Source of the DNA: CAZTJA01 sp964613745
Lineage (GTDB): Bacteria; Desulfobacterota; Desulfomonilia; Desulfomonilales; Desulfomonilaceae
Reading direction: 5' to 3'
Length of the DNA stretch: 64,000 bases
NCBI GenBank assembly: GCA_964613745.1
Contig: CAZTJA010000002.1
Coordinates: 1-64,000, forward strand
Below are positions 17,069 to 27,400 of this stretch, one piece after another. The position numbers were made by a program, and so were the translations under genes. Positions within the stretch are counted from its first letter, which is position 1; each line of letters opens with the position of its first letter. Below the pieces are notes generated by a model. It did no database searches. It was given only the letters and a program-made list of their open reading frames with translations, and was not told where the DNA came from.

Positions 17069-18154
17069 ATGCCACGATTTACACGGAAAGACTTCCTTGA
17101 GGCACTTTTCCAGGATTATTTCCATCGGCGTGAAGGATTTATCTTAGTCCGAACCATTAGAACGGCGGACAAGAAAACAACTAACAGGTATTTTCCAAAC
17201 ACTGAAATCCTGGCAAAAGAAATATATCCCGAAGATCAGAACGTATTTTTTGGTGTATGCCCGCGTGAGAGTATGAAACCCGACAAATCCCACATTCGGG
17301 TTATAACCACTTTGTGGGCAGGTCTCGATTTGGATTCCGAAGGCTATTCAGGCAAGGAGAATCATTTCCTGGGTCATCCCCAGGCAGCAAAAGCAGTTCG
17401 CAGTTTTCCCCTTCCACCATCAATAATAATTGAATCCGGTTACGGTTTGCATCTTTACTGGCTTCTCAAAGATCCCCTTTTAATAAGAAATGTACAGGAG
17501 ATAGAAACACTCCTCAGTCGTATTAATCATTACTTCCAATGCAAATCCGCAATAACTGTTGATGCGATGATGCGGCTGCCGGAAACCGTGAACAGCAAAT
17601 TGCCTTCGCAACGATCAGACTGTTTTATAAAGTATTTAAACCACGATTTTAGGTACGACATCTCCGAATTTGAGAAAATAAACATAGGCGGGTCCGGTTC
17701 GGGCATGACATCGACGTTTCTAAGGCATATTAGTGATCCGGATGATGCTGAAAAGAATAAGCTCGAAAGTAAGTCAATTAAGGACACCGGTATAGATCCG
17801 AAGAAGTCATTACCCAAACCTGTTCCAAAGAATGGTGCCGACCATTCAATCGGACACGCCGGACCGAATAGCAAACCGAAGGACTTTATAGGACTGGAGC
17901 CTAAAGAGGATTTTTCCGCGGCTGATTTTGAACCCGTTCCCTATGAGGAAGACAATATTGTTGTAACCGATGACGTCACGGAATCTGATTTCTCCACCAA
18001 CCAGACGCTCATAGTCACGGCTGAAGAAACTTCCGAAAGTTTGGCGGATGAAATTGCCGAAAAGATAATGGAGAGATTGAGAGACGAGTTGGTGGACAAA
18101 CTTGCCGACGAAATAGTGGATCGATTGGCCAAAAAGTTTTCCAAAAATCGTTAG
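17069..18154 (+). CDS. orphan archaeo-eukaryotic-primase-like (RepB/prim-pol type) protein
   Basis: 361 residues from ATG 17069 (a TTG two codons upstream is possible). Residues about 1-190 resemble the primase-polymerase domain of plasmid/phage RepB-type primases. TTLWAGLDLDSEG gives the paired acidic motif (DLD), PPSIIIESGYGLHLYWLL gives the S-G-x-G-x-H motif, and AITVDAMMRLPETVNSK gives the R-x-P-x-T-x-N-x-K motif. No helicase domain follows. Instead there is a low-complexity acidic linker and a C-terminal charged repeat, LADEIAEKIMERLRDELVDKLADEIVDRLAKK-like, predicted helical or coiled coil. No integrase, replication or phage genes surround it. It overlaps convergent astB by 4 bases. Primer synthesis or repair is inferred only. 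Confidence 0.6.
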   Translation: MPRFTRKDFLEALFQDYFHRREGFILVRTIRTADKKTTNRYFPNTEILAKEIYPEDQNVFFGVCPRESMKPDKSHIRVITTLWAGLDLDSEGYSGKENHFLGHPQAAKAVRSFPLPPSIIIESGYGLHLYWLLKDPLLIRNVQEIETLLSRINHYFQCKSAITVDAMMRLPETVNSKLPSQRSDCFIKYLNHDFRYDISEFEKINIGGSGSGMTSTFLRHISDPDDAEKNKLESKSIKDTGIDPKKSLPKPVPKNGADHSIGHAGPNSKPKDFIGLEPKEDFSAADFEPVPYEEDNIVVTDDVTESDFSTNQTLIVTAEETSESLADEIAEKIMERLRDELVDKLADEIVDRLAKKFSKNR

Positions 18155-19488
18155 TTTCTTTGGAAATCATATAAATCCCGGTATCCGAGAATTTGACTTA
18201 TTTCATCCAGAGCTGTCCTTGTTTCGATTAACAGGTTGGGATCGCGCAGATCATTCAATTCTAAATTGTCCCGGTAGTATTTGTTAATAACTTCCATTGT
18301 TTCACCGTATACATTCATGTTGAACCAGACGCTCGGTTTTACATGCTGGAATTCGGACTCATTCAAAACCATTCGGAATCTCAGGCATGCCGGTCCTCCT
18401 CCGTTCCTCATACTTTCTCTGACATCAAGAAAATAGATATCAGATATTGTCCCGCGCGACTCAGACCGAAAATATTCAAGAACTTGCCTTGATCTTACAT
18501 TTTCTTTGCATTCAATTGGAGCTACAAGGGCCATTCTTCCGTTGGTAGTGGTTAGGAGCTGACTATTAAAAATATATGAGTCTACCGCATCTTTCAGAGG
18601 CAAATCCTTCGACGAAACCTTCAAAGAAACGAGGGGGCATTTGCAGTATTCTTCGAAAGCGTGCTTGATCAAATCGATGGCTTTGGAATCAGCAAAGGAT
18701 TCTTCGTGGAAGAGGAATACACGTTCGTTTCCTACTGAAATGACATCGTTGTGAAATACGCCCGCATCAATTGCATAAGGATTCTGAAGTAAAAAAACAG
18801 TCGCGTCATCCCTGAGAAAATGGAGGCGAGAAACAGCGGCTGATGCTTCAAACGTTTGCCGAGCCGGGTATCGTTTAGGTTCAGAGGACGTCGGTGCGTA
18901 AACAGTTCTTCCATACACAAAAATTTCTATTCCAGGTTGATCATGTTCAGCACACAAACGAATATGATTCGCAGCCCCTTCATCCGAAGTAGTTAAGCAT
19001 TTCGGCAAAGGCCGATGATGGACAAATGTATCTCCTTGGAAAGTTTGTCGAAGAACTTTCGATGTGCAGTCGGTCTCTATTCCTCGGTGAAGTTGCGACA
19101 CCAAATTTGCCGGCGTGAGATGGATTTTCCCGTCTGCAGTATCGGGTGAAGGTGAAACGGTCACGGCATTGGCGGCCCACATGCTTGAAGAACTATAACA
19201 GGCCGCCAGTATCATAGGCGCCTGTTTTGCGGCCTTTTCGAGGATTTGCATTTCAGTCCCTGTGAAACCTAACTCACGAAGTACGGGAAAATGAGGCCTG
19301 TTATGAGGAGGGAGCATCCCCTGCCAAGATGCCAACTCTGATATGAATTTTATTTTTTCTAGGTGCTGAAGTGCCGCCGCCCTAGGATTGGAAGCATTGA
19401 GCGCATTTGCCTGAGCGGCCAAGTTGCCGTGGGCCAGACCTGCAAAATTATGGCTGGGACCGGTAAGAACGTCGAAATTCGCTTCCAC
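18151..19488 (-). CDS. astB: N-succinylarginine dihydrolase
   Basis: 445 residues, the family's usual length. It hydrolyses N2-succinylarginine to succinylornithine, CO2 and two ammonia in the arginine succinyltransferase (AST) pathway. The N-terminus NFDVLTGPSHNFAGLAHGN is diagnostic, and FHNDVISVGNERVFLFHE carries the catalytic His region. GGPACLRFRMVLNE near the C-terminus is also conserved. It starts 4 bases after astD's stop and is last in the astC-astA-astD-astB operon. Confidence 0.95.
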   Translation of the reverse strand: MEANFDVLTGPSHNFAGLAHGNLAAQANALNASNPRAAALQHLEKIKFISELASWQGMLPPHNRPHFPVLRELGFTGTEMQILEKAAKQAPMILAACYSSSSMWAANAVTVSPSPDTADGKIHLTPANLVSQLHRGIETDCTSKVLRQTFQGDTFVHHRPLPKCLTTSDEGAANHIRLCAEHDQPGIEIFVYGRTVYAPTSSEPKRYPARQTFEASAAVSRLHFLRDDATVFLLQNPYAIDAGVFHNDVISVGNERVFLFHEESFADSKAIDLIKHAFEEYCKCPLVSLKVSSKDLPLKDAVDSYIFNSQLLTTTNGRMALVAPIECKENVRSRQVLEYFRSESRGTISDIYFLDVRESMRNGGGPACLRFRMVLNESEFQHVKPSVWFNMNVYGETMEVINKYYRDNLELNDLRDPNLLIETRTALDEISQILGYRDLYDFQRN

Positions 19489-19492
19489 GTGA

Positions 19493-20959
19493 TTAACTCA
19501 AAATGCCGGTAATGTTCGTGTATTCGGGTCTAGGCACTTCGATCGAGGCCACAGGGTACGAACAGTAATCGGCAGCAAAATATCCGCTTGGCCTGTGGTT
19601 GCCGCTCAACCCTATTCCTCCGAAAGGGAGTTTACTCAAAGCACCGGTGGTTTGCCTGTTCCAATTTATGATGCCCGCTCGGACCTGAGTTCGAAACTTT
19701 TCAAAAAATTCAGGTCGATCCGATATCAAGCCGCCGGACAAACCATATTTCGTATTGTTTGCCTCCTCAATTGCGTCATCAAAACTTTTAACAAATATCA
19801 CCTGGAGTAACGGTCCGAAAAACTCAGTATCAGCCCTCCGGCTCATGTTTGTCACATCGATCAATCCGGGCTTAAGGAAATAACCCCTGCTCTCCGGTCT
19901 GGACAAACGCTTCAGGGAGTTTCCCCCGAGATGGATCATTGAATCTTCCGCCTGAAGGAGCATTTCAACTGATCTACCCGAAATGAGTGGTCCCATGAAA
20001 GGCTCTGGGTCAGACCAGTGCGGTCCAACTTGGATAGACTCAATTAGTCGTAGGAGTTCCGAGATAAATGATTGCGTTTGACCACCTTGGACGACTATCA
20101 ATCTTCGAGCGCACGTACATCGTTGGCCGGAAGTGATAAAAGCCGATTCAATGGTGATCAATGCGGCTGTGGTTACATTCTGGGTGTCCGAAAAAACTAG
20201 AGGATTGTTGCCCCCCATTTCGAGTGCCAGAATGACTTCAGGACGTCCCCCATACAATTTGTGAATAGTCCTACCAACGGCTTCACTTCCGGTGAAAAAT
20301 ATTCCATTTAAACCAGGAGTTTCGGACAGAATGCGGCCTGTGTCACGATCCCCTTGAACCAGATTTATTACTCCGTGGGGAATACCGGTTTCGATCCACA
20401 TTTGAGTCAATAATTCTGCAGTAATGGGGGACTGTTCACTAGGTTTGAAGACGACGGTGTTTCCCGCCAGCAAGGCTGGAATGATGTGCGCATTCGGCAG
20501 GTGACCGGGTAAATTAAAAGGGCCGAAGACTGCAACGACACCGTGGGGCAGGAATCTTATTGATGCTTGGGCAGGAGGAACGACAAAGCTGGTCTCAGAG
20601 GTTCTTTCTAGGTAAGCTGAAACGGCATGTTCAACTTTGCCGATCATTGCGGAGACTTCTTGGTCGGCTTCCCATCTTGGTTTACCGGTATCAGCGCAAA
20701 TTGCGTCTCCCATTTGTAATCGGTTTCGGGACAGCAGATCCCGGAACTTTTCTATAAACTCGCGACGTTTGGGAAAAGGGAGCTTGCCCCAAATTCTAAA
20801 CGAATTCGCGGCGGCTTGCATTGCACGGCTAATATCAGAAGATCTAGATGCCGCACCAGTCCAATTTACGCATTCTGTGCTTGGATCTACTGATTCGAAA
20901 TCCGGACCCTCAGCTTGCGCCCAGCTGCCGTCTATATAATTCTTGGCCCTTGTATTCAT
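19493..20959 (-). CDS. astD: succinylglutamate semialdehyde dehydrogenase
   Basis: 488 residues, aldehyde dehydrogenase superfamily. In the AST pathway it oxidises N-succinylglutamate semialdehyde to N-succinylglutamate with NAD(P)+. The glutamate base is in LALEMGGNNPLV and the catalytic cysteine in SGQRCTCARR. FGPFNLPGHLPNAHIIPALLAGNT is typical of the AstD branch. The start codon overlaps the end of astA. Neighbour context raises the specific assignment above a generic aldehyde dehydrogenase. Confidence 0.94.
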   Translation of the reverse strand: MNTRAKNYIDGSWAQAEGPDFESVDPSTECVNWTGAASRSSDISRAMQAAANSFRIWGKLPFPKRREFIEKFRDLLSRNRLQMGDAICADTGKPRWEADQEVSAMIGKVEHAVSAYLERTSETSFVVPPAQASIRFLPHGVVAVFGPFNLPGHLPNAHIIPALLAGNTVVFKPSEQSPITAELLTQMWIETGIPHGVINLVQGDRDTGRILSETPGLNGIFFTGSEAVGRTIHKLYGGRPEVILALEMGGNNPLVFSDTQNVTTAALITIESAFITSGQRCTCARRLIVVQGGQTQSFISELLRLIESIQVGPHWSDPEPFMGPLISGRSVEMLLQAEDSMIHLGGNSLKRLSRPESRGYFLKPGLIDVTNMSRRADTEFFGPLLQVIFVKSFDDAIEEANNTKYGLSGGLISDRPEFFEKFRTQVRAGIINWNRQTTGALSKLPFGGIGLSGNHRPSGYFAADYCSYPVASIEVPRPEYTNITGILS

Positions 20960-21993
20960 CGGGATTTGCCGGACGGCCTCATGGAGCTAAAGATGATTCG
21001 CTGACCGGGTTTCACCCCTAAAAGGTCCGAAATGGATTCAGTTATCATCAGACCATCGTTCCTTTGAACAACATTTCCACTCGTCGCCCTGAACTTGCGT
21101 CCCGTATTGATGATTATGTAAGGCATCGAGTCCAAAGGTTCCTGTACCACCTCTTTAACAATTCCGGACCTGCTTTCCTGAATAATGCGAACCTGATCCA
21201 GTCTGCAAAAAATAATCGGACCCGCTTCGAATATATCTACCATGTCGCTCATCATGAAACCCTCCTCCATAAGCATATTAAGAGCGGGTTTCGTGTTCTC
21301 GTGGACTTGACCTATAACCCTCTGGGCCGCTTCCGGTAATAATGGAATATAAATGGGAAACTCCGGCATTAGATCGGCAATAAATCTCTTATCCATGACG
21401 CTCAACAAATCGGCTTCCTGGTAATCAAGATCGAAGAATTTTGCTCCGAGGGCATCCCAGAACGGAGAATGACCTGAAGCATCTACTACCCCTCTCATTT
21501 CTGCGATTATGGCAGGCTCAAATTTTTCGGGGTGTTCAGCCATAAAAAGAAAACGAAACAACGAAAGTAGACGCCCCACGCCCTTTTTCCGGTAATCGGG
21601 GTTCAGATACAAACCGCCTATTTCACTTGGTCCGCTGTGCTCCTGGACTAAGTGGAGGGTCTGAACTTCCTTCCGAATGTGGAGGACTTCCGATTCGCGA
21701 ACTGCACTTTCAATTCGATACGTGTAGAAGGGTTCAAATCCCCCGATTTTGGATATTATGCAGCTCGTTCCTTCAACGGAGCCGGTTTCAAGATCTTCAA
21801 GTACGAACATGTACAGTTCACCACGAGGCTTCACCGTTTTTTTCCCAAAACTCTGAATTGATTCCTCTATTCTTCTCTTGAGAAGACTCTTGTCCTTCGG
21901 CAAGTTGGTCAGACCATAATTCGCTTGATTGGCCAACTCAAAAAGTCTTTGTAGGTCGCGATTTTCCACAGGTCTAATGACGATCATGTTCAC
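20956..21993 (-). CDS. astA: arginine N-succinyltransferase
   Basis: 345 residues. It transfers succinyl from succinyl-CoA to the alpha-amino group of arginine, the committed step of the AST pathway. Recognisable stretches are IVIRPVENRDLQRLFELA at the N-terminus, EGTSCIISKIGGFEPFYTYRIE, and GGLYLNPDYRKKGVGRLLSLFRFLF, a GNAT-like acetyl-CoA-binding loop. It begins with a GTG overlapping astC's stop (or an ATG two codons later), indicating coupled translation. Only one AstA copy is present, as opposed to the AruF/AruG pair of pseudomonads. Confidence 0.95.
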   Translation of the reverse strand: MNMIVIRPVENRDLQRLFELANQANYGLTNLPKDKSLLKRRIEESIQSFGKKTVKPRGELYMFVLEDLETGSVEGTSCIISKIGGFEPFYTYRIESAVRESEVLHIRKEVQTLHLVQEHSGPSEIGGLYLNPDYRKKGVGRLLSLFRFLFMAEHPEKFEPAIIAEMRGVVDASGHSPFWDALGAKFFDLDYQEADLLSVMDKRFIADLMPEFPIYIPLLPEAAQRVIGQVHENTKPALNMLMEEGFMMSDMVDIFEAGPIIFCRLDQVRIIQESRSGIVKEVVQEPLDSMPYIIINTGRKFRATSGNVVQRNDGLMITESISDLLGVKPGQRIIFSSMRPSGKSR

Positions 21994-23375
21994 TGCTCTT
22001 GCCGGCTAGATTCAATTAATGTGGCTTCTATAATGTTCACCACGTCATCAATGTGCTGAGGAGTTGTGCATCCGACTGGAATAAGAAACCTGATCCGTGT
22101 AGGTTCCGAACCTGCGTAAAAAGCAATCGCTCCGTTCGTAAATAAACGCTTCAAGAAATTCTTCGATGCTTCAAATTCGCCTTTCTTGAATGTGAAACAG
22201 ATCATTGCACCTATCCCGAACGGGCCGCTCACCAGATCAGGATACTTCCGGCTTAATCCATCTAAGCGTGAGACGAAATGATTGTGCAGAACGTTTATAC
22301 GGCCGTGAACTCCAAAGAAATCCCCCGCGAGAAGATTCTCAAGAATGTATTCGGCCGAATATAGAGCTGAAGTAGCGGACGTAAATGTCTGGCTTAGTAG
22401 TCCAGGCTTGGGGTTTAGACCAGCCGTGAACAAAGTTGCTGCGACTTGAGTTGCTTTTGCGACGGTGACTATGTCGACGTAACTACTGAGACCGAAATGT
22501 TGGAACGCAAATAGTGCAGGAGTTCGTCCGAAGGTTTGTATTTCGTCAACAAACACGAGAATGCCGTGTTTTTTTAGGATATCCATTATTCTCTGGAAAA
22601 AAACACCATCACCGGGTTTGAACCCACCTTCGCCCTGCACTAACTCAAAGAGCATGGCCGCATGTTGCCCGGGGTATCGGCTAAGAATCTTTTCCAGCAG
22701 AACGAAGGTTTGACTATTTCCGTTCGGATCGTAAAACGGGATGTAATCTACGGGGATAGTTCTCGGTAATCCCACGCGAAACGCCGGTTTATCGGTAATA
22801 TGAGCCAACACATTGGTTCGACCGGCGAATGAGCCGCTAAATGCTAGTATGCGATCGGCAGGAAACTTCTTTTGAAAGATTATTTTCAATGCATTTTCGT
22901 TAGCCATGGCTCCACTGGATGTGAGAAAACAATGTTCTAGGTTAGCCCCACATTGATTCGCACCTCTCAAGAGTAGCTCAGATACTTTTGAAGCCGCAAA
23001 TTCCTGCTGCAGGTTTCCCTGCATTACAGTGTCACGGAAAGCCGCCCTCAAGGAGGCTTCTATAATGCCCGTATGTGAATGTCCGAAATAATGAACCCCT
23101 ATGCCTGAAATGAAATCATATTTGACGCTTCCATCCGCCAATTCGACCAGCGGTCCGTTTCCGATTCCCGAACCCAGGTATGGGTAAAATAATTGGCCCC
23201 CTCGAATTTTTTCGAAGTCTTTGATTGTCTCTGCATAGCTCGTCTGCAGATGATCTCTCGCCGGCTGGACCCCATGTAATTTTTGGCTGTATTCGAGGAC
23301 GGCACCCGATATTTGGCGTATGGCGGCTTGGATCCGTTTGTCGGTATTCAATAATTCGGCTAATGTTTCTTTCAC
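21990..23375 (-). CDS. astC: class III aminotransferase, likely succinylornithine transaminase
   Basis: 461 residues. PLP class III aminotransferase. VFVDEIQTFGRTPALFAF supplies the aspartate contacting PLP, and DIVTVAKATQVAAT the probable Schiff-base lysine. SSGAMANENALKI is the phosphate-binding loop. As first gene of an ast operon, the expected step is succinylornithine to succinylglutamate semialdehyde. It is 50-60 residues longer than E. coli AstC, with an extra N-terminal helical region, so it belongs to a different aminotransferase subgroup filling the AstC role. The assignment depends on context; ornithine or lysine aminotransferase is the alternative. Confidence 0.8.
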   Translation of the reverse strand: MKETLAELLNTDKRIQAAIRQISGAVLEYSQKLHGVQPARDHLQTSYAETIKDFEKIRGGQLFYPYLGSGIGNGPLVELADGSVKYDFISGIGVHYFGHSHTGIIEASLRAAFRDTVMQGNLQQEFAASKVSELLLRGANQCGANLEHCFLTSSGAMANENALKIIFQKKFPADRILAFSGSFAGRTNVLAHITDKPAFRVGLPRTIPVDYIPFYDPNGNSQTFVLLEKILSRYPGQHAAMLFELVQGEGGFKPGDGVFFQRIMDILKKHGILVFVDEIQTFGRTPALFAFQHFGLSSYVDIVTVAKATQVAATLFTAGLNPKPGLLSQTFTSATSALYSAEYILENLLAGDFFGVHGRINVLHNHFVSRLDGLSRKYPDLVSGPFGIGAMICFTFKKGEFEASKNFLKRLFTNGAIAFYAGSEPTRIRFLIPVGCTTPQHIDDVVNIIEATLIESSRQEQ

Positions 23376-23633
23376 TCGAATCCCCTGCTGTTGAAATTAT
23401 TTCACATGATCCCGTTTTCAATTGTCCACATTATTTGGGGTCATGTTCACAACAGATTGCCGGTAAAAGCTCTTGTTTTTAAGTTACATGAATTTGTGTC
23501 GAGTCGCACTCATATTTTAAGATGTTCGAGTTTTCTTGAATAGCCTTTCTGAGCATGTGTGACTTTCCTTTTGATAAGAGCGACTTTATGATTTATGTAC
23601 ATAGTATCGTAGGAAATGTGTAGGAGGATTGAA

Positions 23634-23969
23634 ATGTTTATTAAAAATATCCCATTTTCCGACCCCCTGGTGCTGAGCGATTTGGTAACTTACGAAGAAG
23701 GCAGAGTCGTCAGTCGCACCTTTGCTCAAACCAATGTCATGAGCCTCACGTTGTTTGCTTTTGATGCAGGCGAAGGCCTCAGTACACATACTGCCGCCGG
23801 AGATGCTTTCCTTTATGTATTGGATGGAGAAGCGGCAATTAACATCGGCGGCAAGGATTTCACGGTGAAAGCAGGCGAAGTAATAGCTATGCCGGCGCAA
23901 GTCCCCCATTCGGTCAATGCCGTAATGCGGTTCAAGATGCTTCTCGTGGTAATAAAAGGTACCGGATAA
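23634..23969 (+). CDS. cupin-domain protein
   Basis: 111 residues forming one small beta-barrel cupin. Motif 1 is seen as FDAGEGLSTHTAAGDAFLYVLDGEA, with one His replaced in the usual G-x5-H-x-H pattern (STHTAAGD keeps one His). Motif 2 is GEVIAMPAQVPHSVNA. AGGAGG lies six bases before the ATG at 23634. Substrate unknown; proteins of this type are often sensors or small isomerases. It stands alone, followed by a hairpin. Confidence 0.8.
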   Translation: MFIKNIPFSDPLVLSDLVTYEEGRVVSRTFAQTNVMSLTLFAFDAGEGLSTHTAAGDAFLYVLDGEAAINIGGKDFTVKAGEVIAMPAQVPHSVNAVMRFKMLLVVIKGTG

Positions 23970-24412
23970 ATGAGTAGAATCGGAAGCCTTCTCTCATTTC
24001 GGTCAGTGATTCTGAGGTTATGAGAGAAAGGCAAACAACGGAGTGGCCGTAATAAGTTCAGTCCAATGAATATTCTTGAGTGAGTGAATAATGGAGTCTC
24101 CAATTAGGTTACGTCAGTTTTGACATAAAGAAACACCTTCGGAAAGTTATGCAATTATTTGTTATTCCAATATCTTTATCTACACCTCTATAAAATCCGT
24201 GTTGACGTTTTCTTTCCTTCCTGATTTATTTGGCTTGCTGCCGGACCTTTCTTTTTATGGTTCAGATTACTGACTTTTCGGTATTTTTTGTGCACGTGTT
24301 CCCGATTTAGACTGGTTCGGCTCCTATGCACTTTGGCGTGAATTCCCATTTACTTCATATCGGGGGAACTCCACCAGATTTTATAATTAACTCTGTCGGA
24401 AAGGAGATACTG
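23970..24412 (+). other. intergenic region upstream of formate dehydrogenase
   Basis: No coding sequence supported. It holds a hairpin at 23986-24032. A weak sigma70-like pair follows: TTGACG (24202-24207), 17 bases, TTTATT (24225-24230). That would leave an untranslated leader of about 175 bases before the formate dehydrogenase start. The leader is T-rich and I see no known riboswitch in it. Confidence 0.35.
23986..24032 (+). terminator. hairpin after the cupin gene
   Basis: GCCTTCTCTCAT (23986-23997) pairs with ATGAGAGAAAGGC (24020-24032) with one bulge. A small inner TCAG/CTGA stem lies in the loop. No T-run follows, so it may be a stabilising or Rho-assisted end. Confidence 0.45.
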
Positions 24413-27400
24413 ATGACGTGGACGCGCCGAGAATTCCTCGCAATCTCGGGTGCCGTCGGAGCAGGTTTGGCATTGACTTCCTTGGGAATTGATACTGGGC
24501 CGGCAAAAGCGTTTGCCCAAGAGCTTAAGATCGACAAGGTTAAATCAGCCAAACAGTCAACAACGGTTTGCCCCTATTGTGCGGTCGGCTGCAGCATCAT
24601 ATGCAGCACGGATAATGCCTCAAAAAAGATCATCAACACGGAAGGTGATCCTGATTCTCCGATCAATGAAGGTTCCCTTTGTGCCAAAGGAGCTGCGCTA
24701 TTTCAAACGACCGAAAACAATGCGGATCGCTTGAAAAAAGTACTTTATAGAGCTCCGAACAGCGACAAATGGCAGGAAAAGACCTGGGATTGGGCGCTCA
24801 ATGAGATCGCAAAGAAAGTTAAGGCCACGAGAGATGCGAATTTCATCGAGAAAAATGCCAAAGGTGAGCCGGTAAATAGAGTCCAGGCCATCGCTCACAT
24901 CGGAAGCGCCGCCCTCGACAATGAGGAACTTTGGCCGCTTCAGGCGATGATGAGAGCATTAGGCCTCGTTTGGATTGAACACCAGGCCCGTATATGACAC
25001 AGCGCAACTGTTGCGGCTCTGGCAGAGTCGTTCGGGCGCGGTGCAATGACCAATCACTGGATAGATTTAAAAAACAGTGATTGCATTTTGGTAATGGGCA
25101 GCAATGCTGCCGCGAACCATCCCATTTCCATGAAATGGGTTCAGAGGGCCAAAGATAAAGGTGGAATACTGATATCCGTCGACCCTCGGTACACGCAAAC
25201 TTCAGCCAAGGCGGACATCTATGCTCCACTCAGGTCAGGAACGGACATTGCCTTCTTGGGTGGATTGATCAAGTACATCATTGATAACAAAAAGTATTTC
25301 CCCGAGTACGTTCTGCATTATACGAACGCTTCTTTCTTAGTCGGCGATAAGTTTGGATTTGAAGACGGACTTTTCACTGGTTACAACAAGGATACCCGAG
25401 CGTATGATAAAGGTGCTTGGTCTTTCAAAAAAGATGACAAGGGCCTCATACTACGTGACGAAAAGCTCCAGGATCCCAAGAGCGTTTTCCAACTATTAAA
25501 GAACCATTACGATCGCTACACCGTGGACAAGGTCGTGGAGATTACAGGTACTCCTAAAGAAGACCTGCTCAAGGTGTATGAGGCTTATGCCGCCACCGGG
25601 ACAGCGGACAAGGCCGGAACGATCATGTATGCCATGGGATGGACCCAACACACTGTTGGTGTTCAGAACATTCGAGCCATGGCTATCATACAGCTCCTGT
25701 TAGGAAATGTCGGAATAGCAGGTGGCGGAGTTAATGCCCTCAGGGGTGAGTCCAATGTGCAGGGTTCCACGGACCAGGCTCTCTTGTTCCACATTCTTCC
25801 CGGATACCTGAAGTCGATTTCCTCGACTCAGCAGACCTTGGAAGCCTACAATAACGAGAGCACACCGAAGAGCCCAGATCCACGTTCGGTCAATTGGTGG
25901 TCAAATTATCCAAAATATTCCGTGAGCTTGCTTAAGGCCCTTTGGGGCGATGCAGCAACCAAGGAAAATGATTTTGGATTCAATTGGCTCCCAAAGCTTG
26001 ATCCGGGCCAAAACTTTTCCTGGCTGAATTTGTTCGATGACATGTATGCCGGCAAAATCAAAGGCTTTTTCGCTTGGGGTCAGAATCCGGCATGCAGCGG
26101 CGCAAATGCGAATAAAGTCAGACAGGCGTTAGGTAAGCTCGATTGGCTTGTCAATGTGAACATATTCGACAACGAGACCGGGTCTTTCTGGAAGGGTCCC
26201 GGGATGGATCCTAAAAAGATCAAGACTGAAGTGTTCATGCTTCCTTGCGCTGCTTCCGTCGAGAAGGAAGGAAGCATCTCAAATAGCGGACGCTGGGCCC
26301 AATGGCGCTACAAAGCCGCTGAGCCCCCCGGAGACGCCAAGCCTGACGGCGACATCGTCATCGAGTTGATGAACAAGATCAAGGCTCTGTATAAGCAGGG
26401 CGGCAAGTATCCTGAACCCATTCTTAACTTGAAATGGGATTACGTGGATCAAAAGGGCCACTTCGATCCTCATGCCGTTGCAAAACAGATAAACGGATAT
26501 TTTCTCAAAGACATGGAAGTCGGCGGGAAACAGTTCAAAAAGGGCGATCTCGTTCCGGGATTTCCGAATCTGCAAGCAGACGGTAGTACATCAAGCGGTA
26601 ACTGGCTCTATTGCGGAAGTTATTTAAACGACGGCAACATGATGGCTCGCCGAAAGAAAGATGATCCCACCGGCCTGGGTCTATTCTCACAATGGTCTTG
26701 GTGTTGGCCCATGAACCGCAGAATCATCTATAACCGAGCATCAGTTGACTTGGAAGGTAAACCCTGGAATCCAAAGCGGCCATTAATAGAATGGAAAGAC
26801 GGCAAATGGGTCGGCGATGTTCCTGACGGTCCTGCTCCACCCATGGCGGACAAGGAAAAAGGAAAGAATCCGTTCATCATGACCGTAGAAGGTTTCGGCA
26901 GATTGTTCGGACCGGGTTTGAACGACGGACCATTCCCCGAGCACTATGAACCACTGGAATGTCCGATTGCCAAGAACCCGATGTCGAATCAGTACAATAA
27001 CCCGACCATAAAGATCTTCAAAGGTGAACTAGATAAACACCTCACCTGCGACCCGAGATTCCCGTTCGTTGCGACCACATACCGTGTAACGGAGCATTGG
27101 CAAACGGGTTGTATGACGAGATGGCAGCCTTGGCTCATTGAAGCCGAACCTCAGATGTTTGTTGAAATGAGCGAAGAGTTGGCTCAACTCAGGCAAATCA
27201 AGAACGGTGAAAAGGTCAAAGTAACTTCTCCCAGAGGAGAGGTCATGGCCAATGCTATAGTCACGACCAGATTCAGACCGTTCCAGATCGGAAGTGTGAC
27301 CGTCCATCAAGTAGGTATGCCATGGTGCTTCGGCTGGCTTACTCCTAAGGACGGCGGCGATAACGTCAACTTATTGACCCCGAATGTTGGTGATCCGAAT

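Noticed and set aside
17069..18154. Prophage or plasmid remnant around the primase-like gene
   Set aside because: No integrase, capsid, replication or att-like repeats nearby; flanking genes are ordinary metabolic genes in close packing.
24326..25046. Formate dehydrogenase broken into two ORFs (pseudogene or frameshift)
   Set aside because: The interruption is a single in-frame TGA at the exact selenocysteine site with both halves intact.
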